DNA from: Altererythrobacter sp. XM-24bin4
Lineage (GTDB): Bacteria > Pseudomonadota > Alphaproteobacteria > Sphingomonadales > Sphingomonadaceae
Direction of reading: 5' to 3'
Length of the DNA stretch: 64,000 bases
Assembly (NCBI GenBank): GCA_003149575.1
Contig: QCWG01000001.1
Location: 1,269,183 to 1,333,182 of the forward strand
Shown piece by piece: positions 8,621-17,161 of the stretch (position 1 is its first letter; the number at the start of each line of letters is the position of its first letter). The position numbers were made by a program, and so were the translations under genes. The notes beneath the pieces are model-generated. The model was not told the DNA's origin. It made no database searches and saw only the letters and a program-made list of their open reading frames with translations.

Positions 8621-8677
8621 CGATCCGTGGGCCACGCGGTCCCAACGCCGCGCGAGCTCTCTGTAAGGAGAGAATAC
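8621..8677 (+). ncRNA. Likely serC-motif leader RNA
   Basis: The bases just before serC form two hairpins: CGCGG (8635-8639) with CCGCG (8648-8652) around an 8-base loop, then CTCTC (8657-8661) with GAGAG (8668-8672), which buries the AAGGAG ribosome site of serC. A conserved structured element of this kind abutting the serC start (the serC motif) is known in alphaproteobacteria. The position, order of hairpins and covered ribosome site fit, but I could not run a covariance model. It would control translation of serC. Confidence 0.5.
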
Positions 8678-9844
8678 ATGACTAGCATACCCAGCGAACC
8701 GGCACTGAAGCCGGCGCGCCCACAATTTTCTTCCGGTCCCACGGTTAAATTCCCGGGCTGGTCCCTAGATAAGCTGAAGACAGAATCGCTCGGTCGCTCG
8801 CACCGCTCGGCGACAGGCAAGGCGCGTCTCAAATACGCGATCGATCTGTCCAAAGAGATGCTGGGCGTGCCAGAGGACTATCTCGTTGGCATCATGCCGG
8901 CTTCTGATACTGGCGCGCTGGAATGCGCGATGTGGACGATGCTGGGGCAGGGCCCCGCAACCGTCGCGGCATGGGAAAGCTTCGGCAATGTCTGGATTCA
9001 GGATGCGGTCAAACAGCTCAAGCTAAAGGACTTGCAAGTCCTTGATGCCGACTATGGCGAAATTCCCGATCTGAACCAGATTCCGCAAGATAATGACGTT
9101 GTCTTCACCTGGAACGGTACGACTTCGGGCGCGAAGATACCGAACACGGATTGGCTCGCTCCAGGCCGTGCTGGTGTGACCATCAATGACGCCACCAGCG
9201 CAGTGTTTGCGCAGGAAATGGATTGGGCAAAGCTCGATGCCACGACCTATAGCTGGCAAAAAGTGATGGGTTCAGAGGCGCAACACGGCATGCTGATCCT
9301 TTCACCCAAGGCGGTCGAGCGGATCGAAAGCTATGATCCCGAGTGGCCGCTTCCCAAGTTGTTTCGCCTTAAGAAGGGTGACAAGATCAATCGCGGCATC
9401 TTTGAAGGTGCAACGATCAACACGCCATCTTTGCTCGCGACTGAAGACTATATCGCGGCGCTGGAATGGGCGCAGTCGATCGGCGGTCGCAAGGCTATGT
9501 TCGAACGGGCCGATGCAAACGCAAAGATCGTCACCGATTGGATCGAGGCGACGCCTTGGTTGCGCAATATGGTCAGCGATCCGGCGCAGCGCACCAATAC
9601 CGGTGTGTGCTTTGTTTTTCAGGGCGAATGGTACGAAGGCCGTTCTGCAGAAGATCAGGCTGCCGTGCCAAAGACAATCGCAAAGATGCTGGAAGAGCGC
9701 AACGTGGGCTATGACTTTAACGGTTATCGAGATGCCCCGCCAAGCTTGCGCATCTGGTGTGGTGGCACGGTTGAGCAGGAAGACCTGAAGCGTCTGCTGC
9801 CCTGGATCGAATGGGCATACGAGACCGTTAAGTCTGGCATCTGA
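8678..9844 (+). CDS. serC: Phosphoserine aminotransferase
   Basis: Converts 3-phosphohydroxypyruvate and glutamate to phosphoserine (second step of serine synthesis; also used in pyridoxal phosphate synthesis). The 388-residue protein is the alphaproteobacterial class V aminotransferase type: FSSGPTVKFPGW near the N terminus and the PLP-binding Lys195 in TYSWQKVMGSEAQHG. The start follows AAGGAG eight bases upstream; the frame stays open for 28 codons upstream but only across the structured leader. serA follows after 95 bases in the same direction, giving a two-gene serine pathway unit. Confidence 0.97.
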   Translation: MTSIPSEPALKPARPQFSSGPTVKFPGWSLDKLKTESLGRSHRSATGKARLKYAIDLSKEMLGVPEDYLVGIMPASDTGALECAMWTMLGQGPATVAAWESFGNVWIQDAVKQLKLKDLQVLDADYGEIPDLNQIPQDNDVVFTWNGTTSGAKIPNTDWLAPGRAGVTINDATSAVFAQEMDWAKLDATTYSWQKVMGSEAQHGMLILSPKAVERIESYDPEWPLPKLFRLKKGDKINRGIFEGATINTPSLLATEDYIAALEWAQSIGGRKAMFERADANAKIVTDWIEATPWLRNMVSDPAQRTNTGVCFVFQGEWYEGRSAEDQAAVPKTIAKMLEERNVGYDFNGYRDAPPSLRIWCGGTVEQEDLKRLLPWIEWAYETVKSGI

Positions 9845-9849
9845 TGTGA

Positions 9850-9869
9850 GTTCCTGCGGAAGCAGGAAC
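9850..9869. repeat. Palindromic hairpin between serC and serA
   Basis: An 8-bp perfect stem (GTTCCTGC/GCAGGAAC) closes a GGAA tetraloop six bases after the serC stop codon. No T-run follows, so it is not a standard terminator. It could slow or process the serC-serA transcript. I found no second copy in the window. Confidence 0.4.
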
Positions 9870-9939
9870 CCTGCGCCAACTCGAACAAACCGAAATTCTG
9901 GGCTCCTGTTTTCGCAAGAGCACGCAAAGGATCAGTAAC

Positions 9940-11523
9940 ATGACCAAACCTAAAGTACTCATCTCTGACAAGATGGACCCGAATGCCGCGCGTATATTCG
10001 AAGAACGTGGCTGCGAAGTGGATGTGATCACCGATCACACGCCTGAACAATTGGCCGAGATCATCGGCCAGTACGATGGGCTCGCGATCCGTTCGTCGAC
10101 CACTGTGACAAAAGAAATCCTGGATGCGGCCACTAATCTGAAGGTGATTGGCCGTGCAGGTATCGGTGTCGACAATGTCGATATCCCCTACGCCTCTGGC
10201 AAAGGTGTAGTCGTCATGAACACACCGTTCGGCAACTCGATCACCACTGCTGAACACGCGATTGCGATGATCATGGCGCTGGCGCGCCAGATCCCGGCGG
10301 CGAACACCCGTACGCAAGCCGGCGAATGGCCCAAGAAAGACTTCATGGGCATCGAGGTGACCGGCAAGACGCTCGGCCTGATTGGTGCGGGCAATATCGG
10401 TTCGATCGTGGCGAGCCGCGCACAAGGCCTCAAGATGAAAGTGATCGCTTACGACCCATTTCTGACCGAAGAGCGCGCGATCGAGCTCGGTATCGAGAAG
10501 GTCGATCTGGACACGCTGCTTGGCCGCGCTGATTTTGTCAGCCTGCACACCCCGTTGACCGACCAGACGCGCAATATCTTGAGCCGCGAACGGCTCGAGA
10601 ATGCAAAGCCCGGCATCCGCATCGTCAATTGCGCACGTGGAGGGTTGATCGATGAAGCAGCGCTGAAGGATTGCCTGGAAAGCGGCCAGGTTGCAGCAGC
10701 TGCGCTAGACGTGTTTGAATCCGAGCCCGCAACGGACAACCCGCTGTTCGGTGCGCCGAACTTTATCTGCACGCCGCATCTGGGCGCGTCGACGACAGAG
10801 GCACAGGTGAACGTAGCGCTACAGGTTGCTGAACAGATCAGCGATTATCTGGTCAATGGCGGCGTTACCAATGCGCTCAACATGCCTTCGCTTAGTGCCG
10901 AAGAGGCGCCGAAACTAAAGCCGTACATGGGCCTTGCGGAGGCGCTTGGTTCGCTTGTTGGACAACTCGCGCACGGCAATCTCGAAAAGGTCAGTATCGA
11001 GCGCGAAGGCGCGGCTGCCGAGCTTAACGGCAAACCCATCACGGGTGCGGTCCTGGCGGGCTTTATGCGCCGCTATTCAGACACGGTGAACATGGTCAAC
11101 GCGCCATATCTCGCGAAGGAACGCGGGCTCGAGGTCAGCGAAGTGCGCCAGTCGCGCGAAGGGGCGTTTAACACGCTGATCCGTGTGACGGTTCAGACTG
11201 CCGAGGGACCACGTTCCGTGGCCGGAACACTGTTTGGAAACGACGCCCCACGGCTGGTGGAAATCTTCGGAATCGGTATCGAAGCCGAGCTGAGCGGTCA
11301 CATGCTTTATGTTGTCAATGATGACAAACCGGGCTTCATCGGCCGTATCGGCACATTGCTTGGTTCGCATGATATCAATATCGGAACCTTCAACCTCGGG
11401 CGTCGCGAAGCCGGCGGCGAAGCCGTGCTGCTTCTCAGTCTCGATCAGAAGATCCCTGACGATGTGATCGCTCAGGCAACTGAGATCGAAGGTGTGAAAC
11501 TGGTCAAAGCGCTGGAATTCTGA
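9940..11523 (+). CDS. serA: D-3-phosphoglycerate dehydrogenase
   Basis: Oxidises 3-phosphoglycerate with NAD, the committed step of serine synthesis. The long 527-residue type is encoded: substrate domain, Rossmann fold with GAGNIG (149-154), catalytic Arg233, Glu262 and His280 (in CARGG, FESEP and TPHLGAS), an intervening allosteric-substrate-binding domain, and a C-terminal ACT domain (about 455-527, starting near HMLYVVNDDKPGFIG) that probably senses serine. It follows serC and is separated from hisZ by only 28 bases, so these may share a transcript. Confidence 0.97.
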   Translation: MTKPKVLISDKMDPNAARIFEERGCEVDVITDHTPEQLAEIIGQYDGLAIRSSTTVTKEILDAATNLKVIGRAGIGVDNVDIPYASGKGVVVMNTPFGNSITTAEHAIAMIMALARQIPAANTRTQAGEWPKKDFMGIEVTGKTLGLIGAGNIGSIVASRAQGLKMKVIAYDPFLTEERAIELGIEKVDLDTLLGRADFVSLHTPLTDQTRNILSRERLENAKPGIRIVNCARGGLIDEAALKDCLESGQVAAAALDVFESEPATDNPLFGAPNFICTPHLGASTTEAQVNVALQVAEQISDYLVNGGVTNALNMPSLSAEEAPKLKPYMGLAEALGSLVGQLAHGNLEKVSIEREGAAAELNGKPITGAVLAGFMRRYSDTVNMVNAPYLAKERGLEVSEVRQSREGAFNTLIRVTVQTAEGPRSVAGTLFGNDAPRLVEIFGIGIEAELSGHMLYVVNDDKPGFIGRIGTLLGSHDINIGTFNLGRREAGGEAVLLLSLDQKIPDDVIAQATEIEGVKLVKALEF

Positions 11524-11551
11524 TCGCGGATAGGGCAAGCGCCCGCGTGTA

Positions 11552-12658
11552 ATGACCGAACCAGACGACCTGTTGCCTGAAGGGCTTGAAGACAAGCTGC
11601 CGCGCGAGGCGGAGGCGATCACGCGCGCCATGCGGTCATCGCTCGATGTGCTGTGGAGCCATGGCTATGATCGCGTACGCCCGCCGCTGATCGAATTCGA
11701 GAAGTCGCTTGCAGGCCGTATGGACGGTGTGCAGCCGCGCCGAATGTTTCGGTTCGTAGATCCGGTCAGTCTGCGTACGCTCGCTTTGCGCAGCGATATC
11801 ACACCGCAGATCGGCCGAATCGCAGCGACCAGTATGGCAGGCACGCCGCGGCCTTTGCGGCTGGCCTATTGCGGTGAGACGGCGCAGATCAAAGCGGATC
11901 AGCTTGCACCCGCGCGTGAACGAACGCAGCTGGGGGCGGAGCTGATCGGTGCAGATTCCGTTGCTGCGGCAAGCGAAGTGGTTGCACTCGCAATTGAGGC
12001 ATTATCTGCAGCAGGTCTGACGGGTATCTCGGTTGATTTTACGCTGCCAGACCTTGTCGACACTTTGTCTGAAAGCGCTTTGCCCTTGGCACCGGAATTG
12101 ATCGGCAATGTTCGTCGAGAGCTGGATATGAAGGATGCAGGCGGACTGCGCGCGGCAGGTGGCGAAGCCTATCTACCGCTGCTCTATGCGACAGGCCCGT
12201 TCGAAGAAGCACTTGAGAAATTGTGTGCAATTGATGCCGGCGGGGCGCTCGCTTCCAGGATCGCGGGGCTGAAAGCAATTGTGAAGCGGATCGGAGACGC
12301 GGCGCGCGTTACATTGGATCCGACCGAACGCCATGGCTTCGAATACCAAAGCTGGTTTGGCTTCACGCTTTATGCCGAAGGTGTTCGCGGTGCAGTGGGG
12401 CGGGGTGGAACCTATTTGATTGGCGGCGCCAATGAGCCAGCAACCGGCTTCACGCTATATGTCGATCAGATGATCGAAGGCTCGCGGGGCAGCGAAACAG
12501 TCGATCTGGTGTACCTCGCAAATGGGCATGACAGAGAAAAAGCGGCGGAGCTTCGTGCCAAAGGCTATCGTACTCTTGCCCAGATCGAAGACGGCGAAGA
12601 TCTCCTTGCGCTTGGCTGCACGCACAAGCTTTCCGGCAAGGATATGGTTGCGCTCTAG
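11552..12658 (+). CDS. hisZ: ATP phosphoribosyltransferase regulatory subunit
   Basis: A class II histidyl-tRNA-synthetase-like protein lacking aminoacylation function, which pairs with short-form HisG for the first step of histidine synthesis. The 368-residue protein has the HisRS-like motif 2 region (SLRTLALRSDITPQIGR, near residue 75) and the weak motif 3 region near AVGRGGTY, and ends without an anticodon-binding domain, as HisZ does. hisG is not in the window. Its presence implies the short, HisZ-dependent HisG in this organism. Its 3' end overlaps the degenerate tail of the Rrf2 gene by a few bases. Confidence 0.93.
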   Translation: MTEPDDLLPEGLEDKLPREAEAITRAMRSSLDVLWSHGYDRVRPPLIEFEKSLAGRMDGVQPRRMFRFVDPVSLRTLALRSDITPQIGRIAATSMAGTPRPLRLAYCGETAQIKADQLAPARERTQLGAELIGADSVAAASEVVALAIEALSAAGLTGISVDFTLPDLVDTLSESALPLAPELIGNVRRELDMKDAGGLRAAGGEAYLPLLYATGPFEEALEKLCAIDAGGALASRIAGLKAIVKRIGDAARVTLDPTERHGFEYQSWFGFTLYAEGVRGAVGRGGTYLIGGANEPATGFTLYVDQMIEGSRGSETVDLVYLANGHDREKAAELRAKGYRTLAQIEDGEDLLALGCTHKLSGKDMVAL

Positions 12659-13152
12659 TTCCGCGAGCGCACGTGTTCGCTGATCCAGACGCCCGCTTGC
12701 ATCACCTTTTCCATGCCCAGTTGAGCAGCAACACTGCGGCTGAGTGTTACCAGGTCGATTTCCGACAGGCTTTGGCGGTAGGCCTCCTGCGCGCGCCAGA
12801 ATCCTGCTGCAATATTACATGGCGCTTGGCAGTCAGCCGGTTTGCTCGCTCAAGGCCCCTTCTGACGAATTTCCGTCCAGCGAAACATCGGCTTATCGCC
12901 ATCCACCGCGAGCAATATGTCGAGCAAGGTGATTTCATCTGGAGCGCGGGCGAGGTTGTGAAAACCGCTTCTTCCACGCCCCCCTGTGATTATGCCTTCA
13001 CGTGCAAGGGCTCGCATCTGTTTGGCCATATAGGGCTCCGGGAGGTCATGAAATTCAGCCATAGCTGAGAGTGCCAGCCCGCGATCTGGCCAAAGCGGTG
13101 CCATCACGGCACAGGCATGCGCAGCCCATTCTACACCCTTGTTGATCCACAT
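12655..13152 (-). pseudogene. Rrf2-family iron-sulfur regulator with in-frame TGA
   Basis: The N-terminal 100 residues are a clear Rrf2 winged helix (MWINKGVEWAAH at the start, EFHDLPEPYMAKQMRALAREG as the recognition region). The cluster-binding segment should read FRC-TEIRQ-x-GPC. Here codon 92 is TGG (Trp) in place of the first Cys and codon 101 (12850-12852) is TGA in place of the second. Beyond the TGA the same frame continues with convincing Rrf2 sequence (ASKPADCQAPC, then GFWRAQEAYRQSL) to a stop at 12655. Two ligand positions are altered, so loss of function is most likely. A truncated, cluster-free DNA-binding protein of 100 residues could still be made. Confidence 0.7.
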
Positions 13153-13342
13153 AGCGAACAATCCCGTTGCTTGCCTCCAAAGTAGATGCAGATAGCGTTG
13201 GCTCGAGCGCTTGACTTTGCAGTGCTCGGCATTTTATCGGCCCGAGCGCAATCGGGGCGCATATCGCCCCACGTTTCCGTCCCTTGGTCGAGTCCTGTCG
13301 AAGGACCATGAGGATCCCCCTGGCAGGGGGTAAGGTGTAAGC

Positions 13343-14632
13343 ATGGCTAATGTTACAGTGATCGGCGCTCAATGGGGCGATGAAGGCAAAGGCAAGATTG
13401 TTGACTGGCTTGCGAGCCGTGCCGATGCCGTTGTGCGCTTTCAAGGCGGGCACAATGCGGGTCACACATTGGTGGTGGATGGCACAACCTACAAGCTGAG
13501 CTTGTTGCCGAGCGGCATCGTGTCCGGCACCCTGAGCATGATCGGGAATGGCGTGGTGCTGGACCCATGGGCATTGCGGGATGAAGTGCAAAAGCTTGAA
13601 GGTCAGGGGGTCACGATCAGCGATGATAATCTGGCGATCGCAGACAATTGCCCGCTGATCCTGCCGATCCACCGCGATCTCGATGGCTTGAGGGAAACTG
13701 CGGCGGGTTCTGGCAAGATCGGCACCACAGGCCGCGGTATTGGCCCAGCGTATGAAGATAAGGTCGGGCGCCGCGCGATCCGCGTTTGCGACTTGGCGCA
13801 TCTGGACAGTCTGGATACACAGCTCGATCGACTTTGTGCGCATCATGACGCACTACGCGCCGGTTTTGACCAGCCGCCGGTCGACCGTAAGCGTCTGCTG
13901 GATGATCTGAAAGAGATCGCGCCCTTCGTATTGCAGTTCGCTCAACCTGTTTGGAAGCGTTTGAAGAAAGTGCGCAAGGCTGGCGCGAAAATACTGTTCG
14001 AAGGTGCGCAGGGCGTGCTGCTTGATGTCGATCACGGCACCTATCCGTTTGTCACCAGCTCCAACACCGTAAGCGGAACAGCGGCATCGGGCTCAGGGCT
14101 TGGGCCGGGCGCCGCGGGCTTCGTACTCGGTATTGTGAAGGCCTATACTACCCGCGTGGGTAGCGGTCCGTTCCCGACCGAACTGGACGATGAAGTTGGA
14201 CAATTGCTGGGCGAACGTGGTCACGAGTTCGGCACAGTAACTGGGCGGCAACGCCGGGTCGGCTGGTTCGATGCGGTGATCGTGCGCCAAAGCTGCGCGA
14301 TCAGCGGTGTGACTGGAATTGCGCTGACCAAGATTGACGTGTTGGACGGTTTGGAAACTGTTAAGATTTGCACGGGATACCGCCTGCGCAACAATGTGAT
14401 GGATTATCTGCCAAGCCATGCCGGCGATCAGGCAGCGGTTGAGCCGATCTACGAAGAGCTGGACGGCTGGAGTGAGAGCACAGCCGGCGCGCGCAGTTGG
14501 GCGGATCTGCCAGCCAATGCGATCAAGTATATTCAACGGATTCAGGAGCTAATCGAAACACCGGTCGCGCTGGTATCGACCAGCCCTGAACGTGATGACA
14601 CCATTCTTGTGCGCGATCCATTTCTCGATTGA
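13343..14632 (+). CDS. purA: Adenylosuccinate synthetase
   Basis: Joins IMP and aspartate using GTP, the first committed step from IMP to AMP. The 429-residue protein has the P-loop GDEGKGK (12-18), the catalytic GHNAGHT segment (about 38-44), and the C-terminal GTP-binding [11 protein letters not shown] region, with the normal family length. The ATG at 13343 starts the usual [12 protein letters not shown]. The upstream 190 bases separate it from the Rrf2 relic, which is divergent; no operon partner follows. Confidence 0.97.
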   Translation: MANVTVIGAQWGDEGKGKIVDWLASRADAVVRFQGGHNAGHTLVVDGTTYKLSLLPSGIVSGTLSMIGNGVVLDPWALRDEVQKLEGQGVTISDDNLAIADNCPLILPIHRDLDGLRETAAGSGKIGTTGRGIGPAYEDKVGRRAIRVCDLAHLDSLDTQLDRLCAHHDALRAGFDQPPVDRKRLLDDLKEIAPFVLQFAQPVWKRLKKVRKAGAKILFEGAQGVLLDVDHGTYPFVTSSNTVSGTAASGSGLGPGAAGFVLGIVKAYTTRVGSGPFPTELDDEVGQLLGERGHEFGTVTGRQRRVGWFDAVIVRQSCAISGVTGIALTKIDVLDGLETVKICTGYRLRNNVMDYLPSHAGDQAAVEPIYEELDGWSESTAGARSWADLPANAIKYIQRIQELIETPVALVSTSPERDDTILVRDPFLD

Positions 14633-14828
14633 TGGCTTCGCCGCAAGGCAAAACCTGACAGGCTACCTATTCAACCGGATTACGGCCCGCCGACTGGCCG
14701 CGTAGCTCACATTCATCGACGTAAGTATTTTGGGCAGGGGCTCCTCCCCCGGCTGGCATTTCTCACCAGTTTCTTGCGCTACTAGGCTTGGCCTTTGTAC
14801 TCGTTCGGCAGGGCAATCTGGCGTTGCC

Positions 14829-15626
14829 TCAAGCAGCTTGAATGGGCGCGACAATTCGAACTACGGTTTGACCTGGGTAGTCTGCCTTGGCGTGTTCTGA
14901 TGGCACGCGCTGTGCGTCGGCTCTTGCTCGCGCCAGAACTGTGCCGGGGACGTCCCCTTCCATCAGAATGATGTCCGCTACACCCAACCAACGCATTTGC
15001 CTTATCGTCAGGTCCTCGGGATCTTCGCTGGTGAGCTGAATGATCTGGTTCTTCCCATCGTTGATGCTTTGCTCGTTTGCCAGCCAGCTCTCGACCTTGT
15101 CGGCGCTTGCGGCGTCAAATGGATCCAATTCGCCGCCTTCACGCAAAGCCGCATCGATTACGCGCCGTCGATCAGCACCATCGGGGTGTTTGGCTCGCAG
15201 TTTTTCCCGAGCGCTGAGTAGAGCACTCGCAAGCTTTCCCAGAGATTGCGGCAGGATAGCATCAAGGCGCAACCGCACATGCTTGGCAAGCCCTGCCGAG
15301 GCCCCGCCAGTACCAATGGCGATCAGCACCGGGTCTCTGTCCAAAATGCTCGGCGTAGTGAAGTCGCACAAATCCGGCATGTCGACCACGTTCACCAGCA
15401 TGCCGGCACAGCGTAAATTGATGGCCGCTACTTTACATGCCTCCGCATCGTCATAGGCTACAAAGGCCACCTTCACACCCTCATCAATCGCGCGTTGGAT
15501 ATCGTCTTCGATTATACCGCCGGCGCGTTCAATTAAACGTATCTTGGGCTCAGCCGTATCCCCGCTACCCAGCACCAGTACCTTCTGCCCCTTGATGCGA
15601 TGGAATAGCGGGAGCGAATTGATCAT
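14829..15626 (-). CDS. Siroheme synthase, dehydrogenase/ferrochelatase part
   Basis: Resembles the N-terminal half of CysG (precorrin-2 dehydrogenase and sirohydrochlorin ferrochelatase), which makes siroheme for sulfite or nitrite reductase. The Rossmann loop VLVLGSGDTAEPKIRL (about 15-30) binds NAD, and CSG dimerisation features fill residues 110-200. The 265-residue protein ends with a short stretch (LTIRQMRWLGVADIILMEG) that looks like the opening of the missing methyltransferase domain, so it may descend from a trifunctional CysG. A separate uroporphyrinogen methyltransferase would be needed. It follows lysA by 11 bases and may share its transcript. Confidence 0.85.
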   Translation of the reverse strand: MINSLPLFHRIKGQKVLVLGSGDTAEPKIRLIERAGGIIEDDIQRAIDEGVKVAFVAYDDAEACKVAAINLRCAGMLVNVVDMPDLCDFTTPSILDRDPVLIAIGTGGASAGLAKHVRLRLDAILPQSLGKLASALLSAREKLRAKHPDGADRRRVIDAALREGGELDPFDAASADKVESWLANEQSINDGKNQIIQLTSEDPEDLTIRQMRWLGVADIILMEGDVPGTVLARARADAQRVPSEHAKADYPGQTVVRIVAPIQAA

Positions 15627-15637
15627 GAGTGTTTCAT

Positions 15638-16897
15638 CTATTCTAGCCAGTCGGGAACGCGCTCGGCATTAATGAAGGAATCGGCGCCAACCCGGTTGGC
15701 CACGACTGCAAACTTGTCACCATCAACCAGAGTTTCGGCCACGAACCCGCGCGAGTTGTATGAACTTGCCATTGTCGCGCCATAGGCGCCAGCCGTGCGA
15801 AAAACCGCCAGATCGCCGCTCTTCACGAGATCGCATTGGCGGTCCCGCGCAAAGGTGTCACCAGTTTCGCAGATCGGGCCGACGATGTTGGCGATCATGC
15901 TTTCACCGGTGGGCGTAACCGCTTCAAAATGGTGGTACGCTCCGTATAGGGCGGGGCGGGCAAGGTCGTTCATTGCCGCATCGACAATCACGAAGGGGTT
16001 GTTGAGCCCGCGCTTTACGCGCACCACTTCGGTCAACAGAACCCCGGCGTTGCCAGCGATAACACGGCCGGGCTCAAAGATCAGTTTGACCCCCCAGTCT
16101 TTAGTGACGCAGGCGACCATGGCTCCATACTCGGCTGGACTGGGCAGAACTTCGCCCTTGCGATAAGGCACGCCAAGGCCGCCGCCCAGATCGACATGGG
16201 TGATCGTGTGGCCCGCGCCGCGCAACCCGGCAATAAGTTCACCGAGCTTTGCGAACGCGCTTTCGAGCGGAGTGATGTCGGCCAGCTGACTGCCGATGTG
16301 TACAGCTACGCCGCGCAGGTTCACGCCTTTCTGGCTGGCAAGCTTTCCGAAGATTTGCCCTGCCTGATCAATCGGTACGCCAAACTTGTTGTCTGCCTTG
16401 CCCGTCGAAATCTTGTCATGCGTTCCGGCATCGACGTCCGGATTGATTCGCAGCGCGCAATCTGCGGTCAGGCCCATTCCTTCCGCGATTTCGGCCAGCT
16501 CCAGGCCTTCTTCTTCGCTCTCGATGTTGAATTGACCGATCCCGGCTTCAAGCGCCTCGATCATTTCGCGGCGGGTCTTTCCCACACCAGAGAAGACGAT
16601 CATTTCCGGAGCGATACCTGCGGCTAGCGCGCGGCGCATTTCGCCAACGGAAACGACATCGGCACCATACCCCTGGTTTTGCAGCACTTTCAGTACAGCC
16701 AGATTGGGATTGGATTTGACCGCAAACGCAATCAGCTTGTCAGGCACTTCGTCCAGTGCTTCTCGAAAAACGCGTGCATGCCGTTCCAGCGTTGCGCGCG
16801 AATAGACATAGACCGGCGTCCCCACCTCTCTGGCTATCTGCGGCAAAGGCACGTTTTCGGCGTGAAGCACACCGTCTTTGAGTGCAAAATGGTCCAT
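15638..16897 (-). CDS. lysA: Diaminopimelate decarboxylase
   Basis: Decarboxylates meso-diaminopimelate to lysine, a PLP-dependent enzyme of the alanine-racemase-like fold. The 419-residue protein shows the PLP lysine in AFAVKSNPN (about residue 60), the phosphate-binding GGGLGVPY, the FEPGR motif, the catalytic ICETGD and the C-terminal YGATMASSYNSR. It lies downstream of a small lipoprotein gene (18 bases) and argH, all in one direction, so these probably form one operon ending with the siroheme synthase gene. Confidence 0.97.
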   Translation of the reverse strand: MDHFALKDGVLHAENVPLPQIAREVGTPVYVYSRATLERHARVFREALDEVPDKLIAFAVKSNPNLAVLKVLQNQGYGADVVSVGEMRRALAAGIAPEMIVFSGVGKTRREMIEALEAGIGQFNIESEEEGLELAEIAEGMGLTADCALRINPDVDAGTHDKISTGKADNKFGVPIDQAGQIFGKLASQKGVNLRGVAVHIGSQLADITPLESAFAKLGELIAGLRGAGHTITHVDLGGGLGVPYRKGEVLPSPAEYGAMVACVTKDWGVKLIFEPGRVIAGNAGVLLTEVVRVKRGLNNPFVIVDAAMNDLARPALYGAYHHFEAVTPTGESMIANIVGPICETGDTFARDRQCDLVKSGDLAVFRTAGAYGATMASSYNSRGFVAETLVDGDKFAVVANRVGADSFINAERVPDWLE

Positions 16898-16915
16898 AGA
16901 CTTGCTAAAATTTCC

Positions 16916-17161
16916 CTATTCTGGGGGAAGATCGAACGGGTCGTCTTCGCGTTCTTCCGAACGACGCCTTAACTCAACACTACGTTGTGGCGCTGCCAAA
17001 GTTTCCAGTTCCAATAGCTGTTCCGCTTCTGGTTTGGCTTCGCTCCCATAGGGCGCTGGCGGCAAGCTGGAGTTTGCGAGCGGTTGAATGTCGGCGCGTT
17101 GCCCGCAAGCGCCAAGCGCTATCGCGGCAAGCGTGAGTGTGACGATCGACCGTTTTGTCAT
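16916..17161 (-). CDS. Small LptM-like outer-membrane lipoprotein
   Basis: 81 residues with a lipoprotein signal: basic start MTKRS, hydrophobic core, and the lipobox LGAC with the acylated Cys at about residue 19. The [10 protein letters not shown] stretch after it resembles the CGxKGxLxxP start of LptM/YifL-type proteins, which help mature the LptDE export pore. In enterobacteria that gene also sits beside diaminopimelate-pathway genes, so the place upstream of lysA supports the guess. The rest is Pro/Glu-rich and disordered. The overlap with the argH stop (4 bases) points to translational coupling. Confidence 0.65.
   Translation of the reverse strand: MTKRSIVTLTLAAIALGACGQRADIQPLANSSLPPAPYGSEAKPEAEQLLELETLAAPQRSVELRRRSEEREDDPFDLPPE

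Noticed and set aside
9850-9869. Terminator after serC
   Set aside because: The hairpin is strong, but no T-run follows and serA lies directly downstream in the same direction.
12850-12852. TGA as selenocysteine codon in the Rrf2 gene
   Set aside because: Not shown: a second Cys codon has become Trp, which suggests decay, and no sel gene or clear SECIS stem is visible in the window. It is kept only as a hypothesis to exclude.
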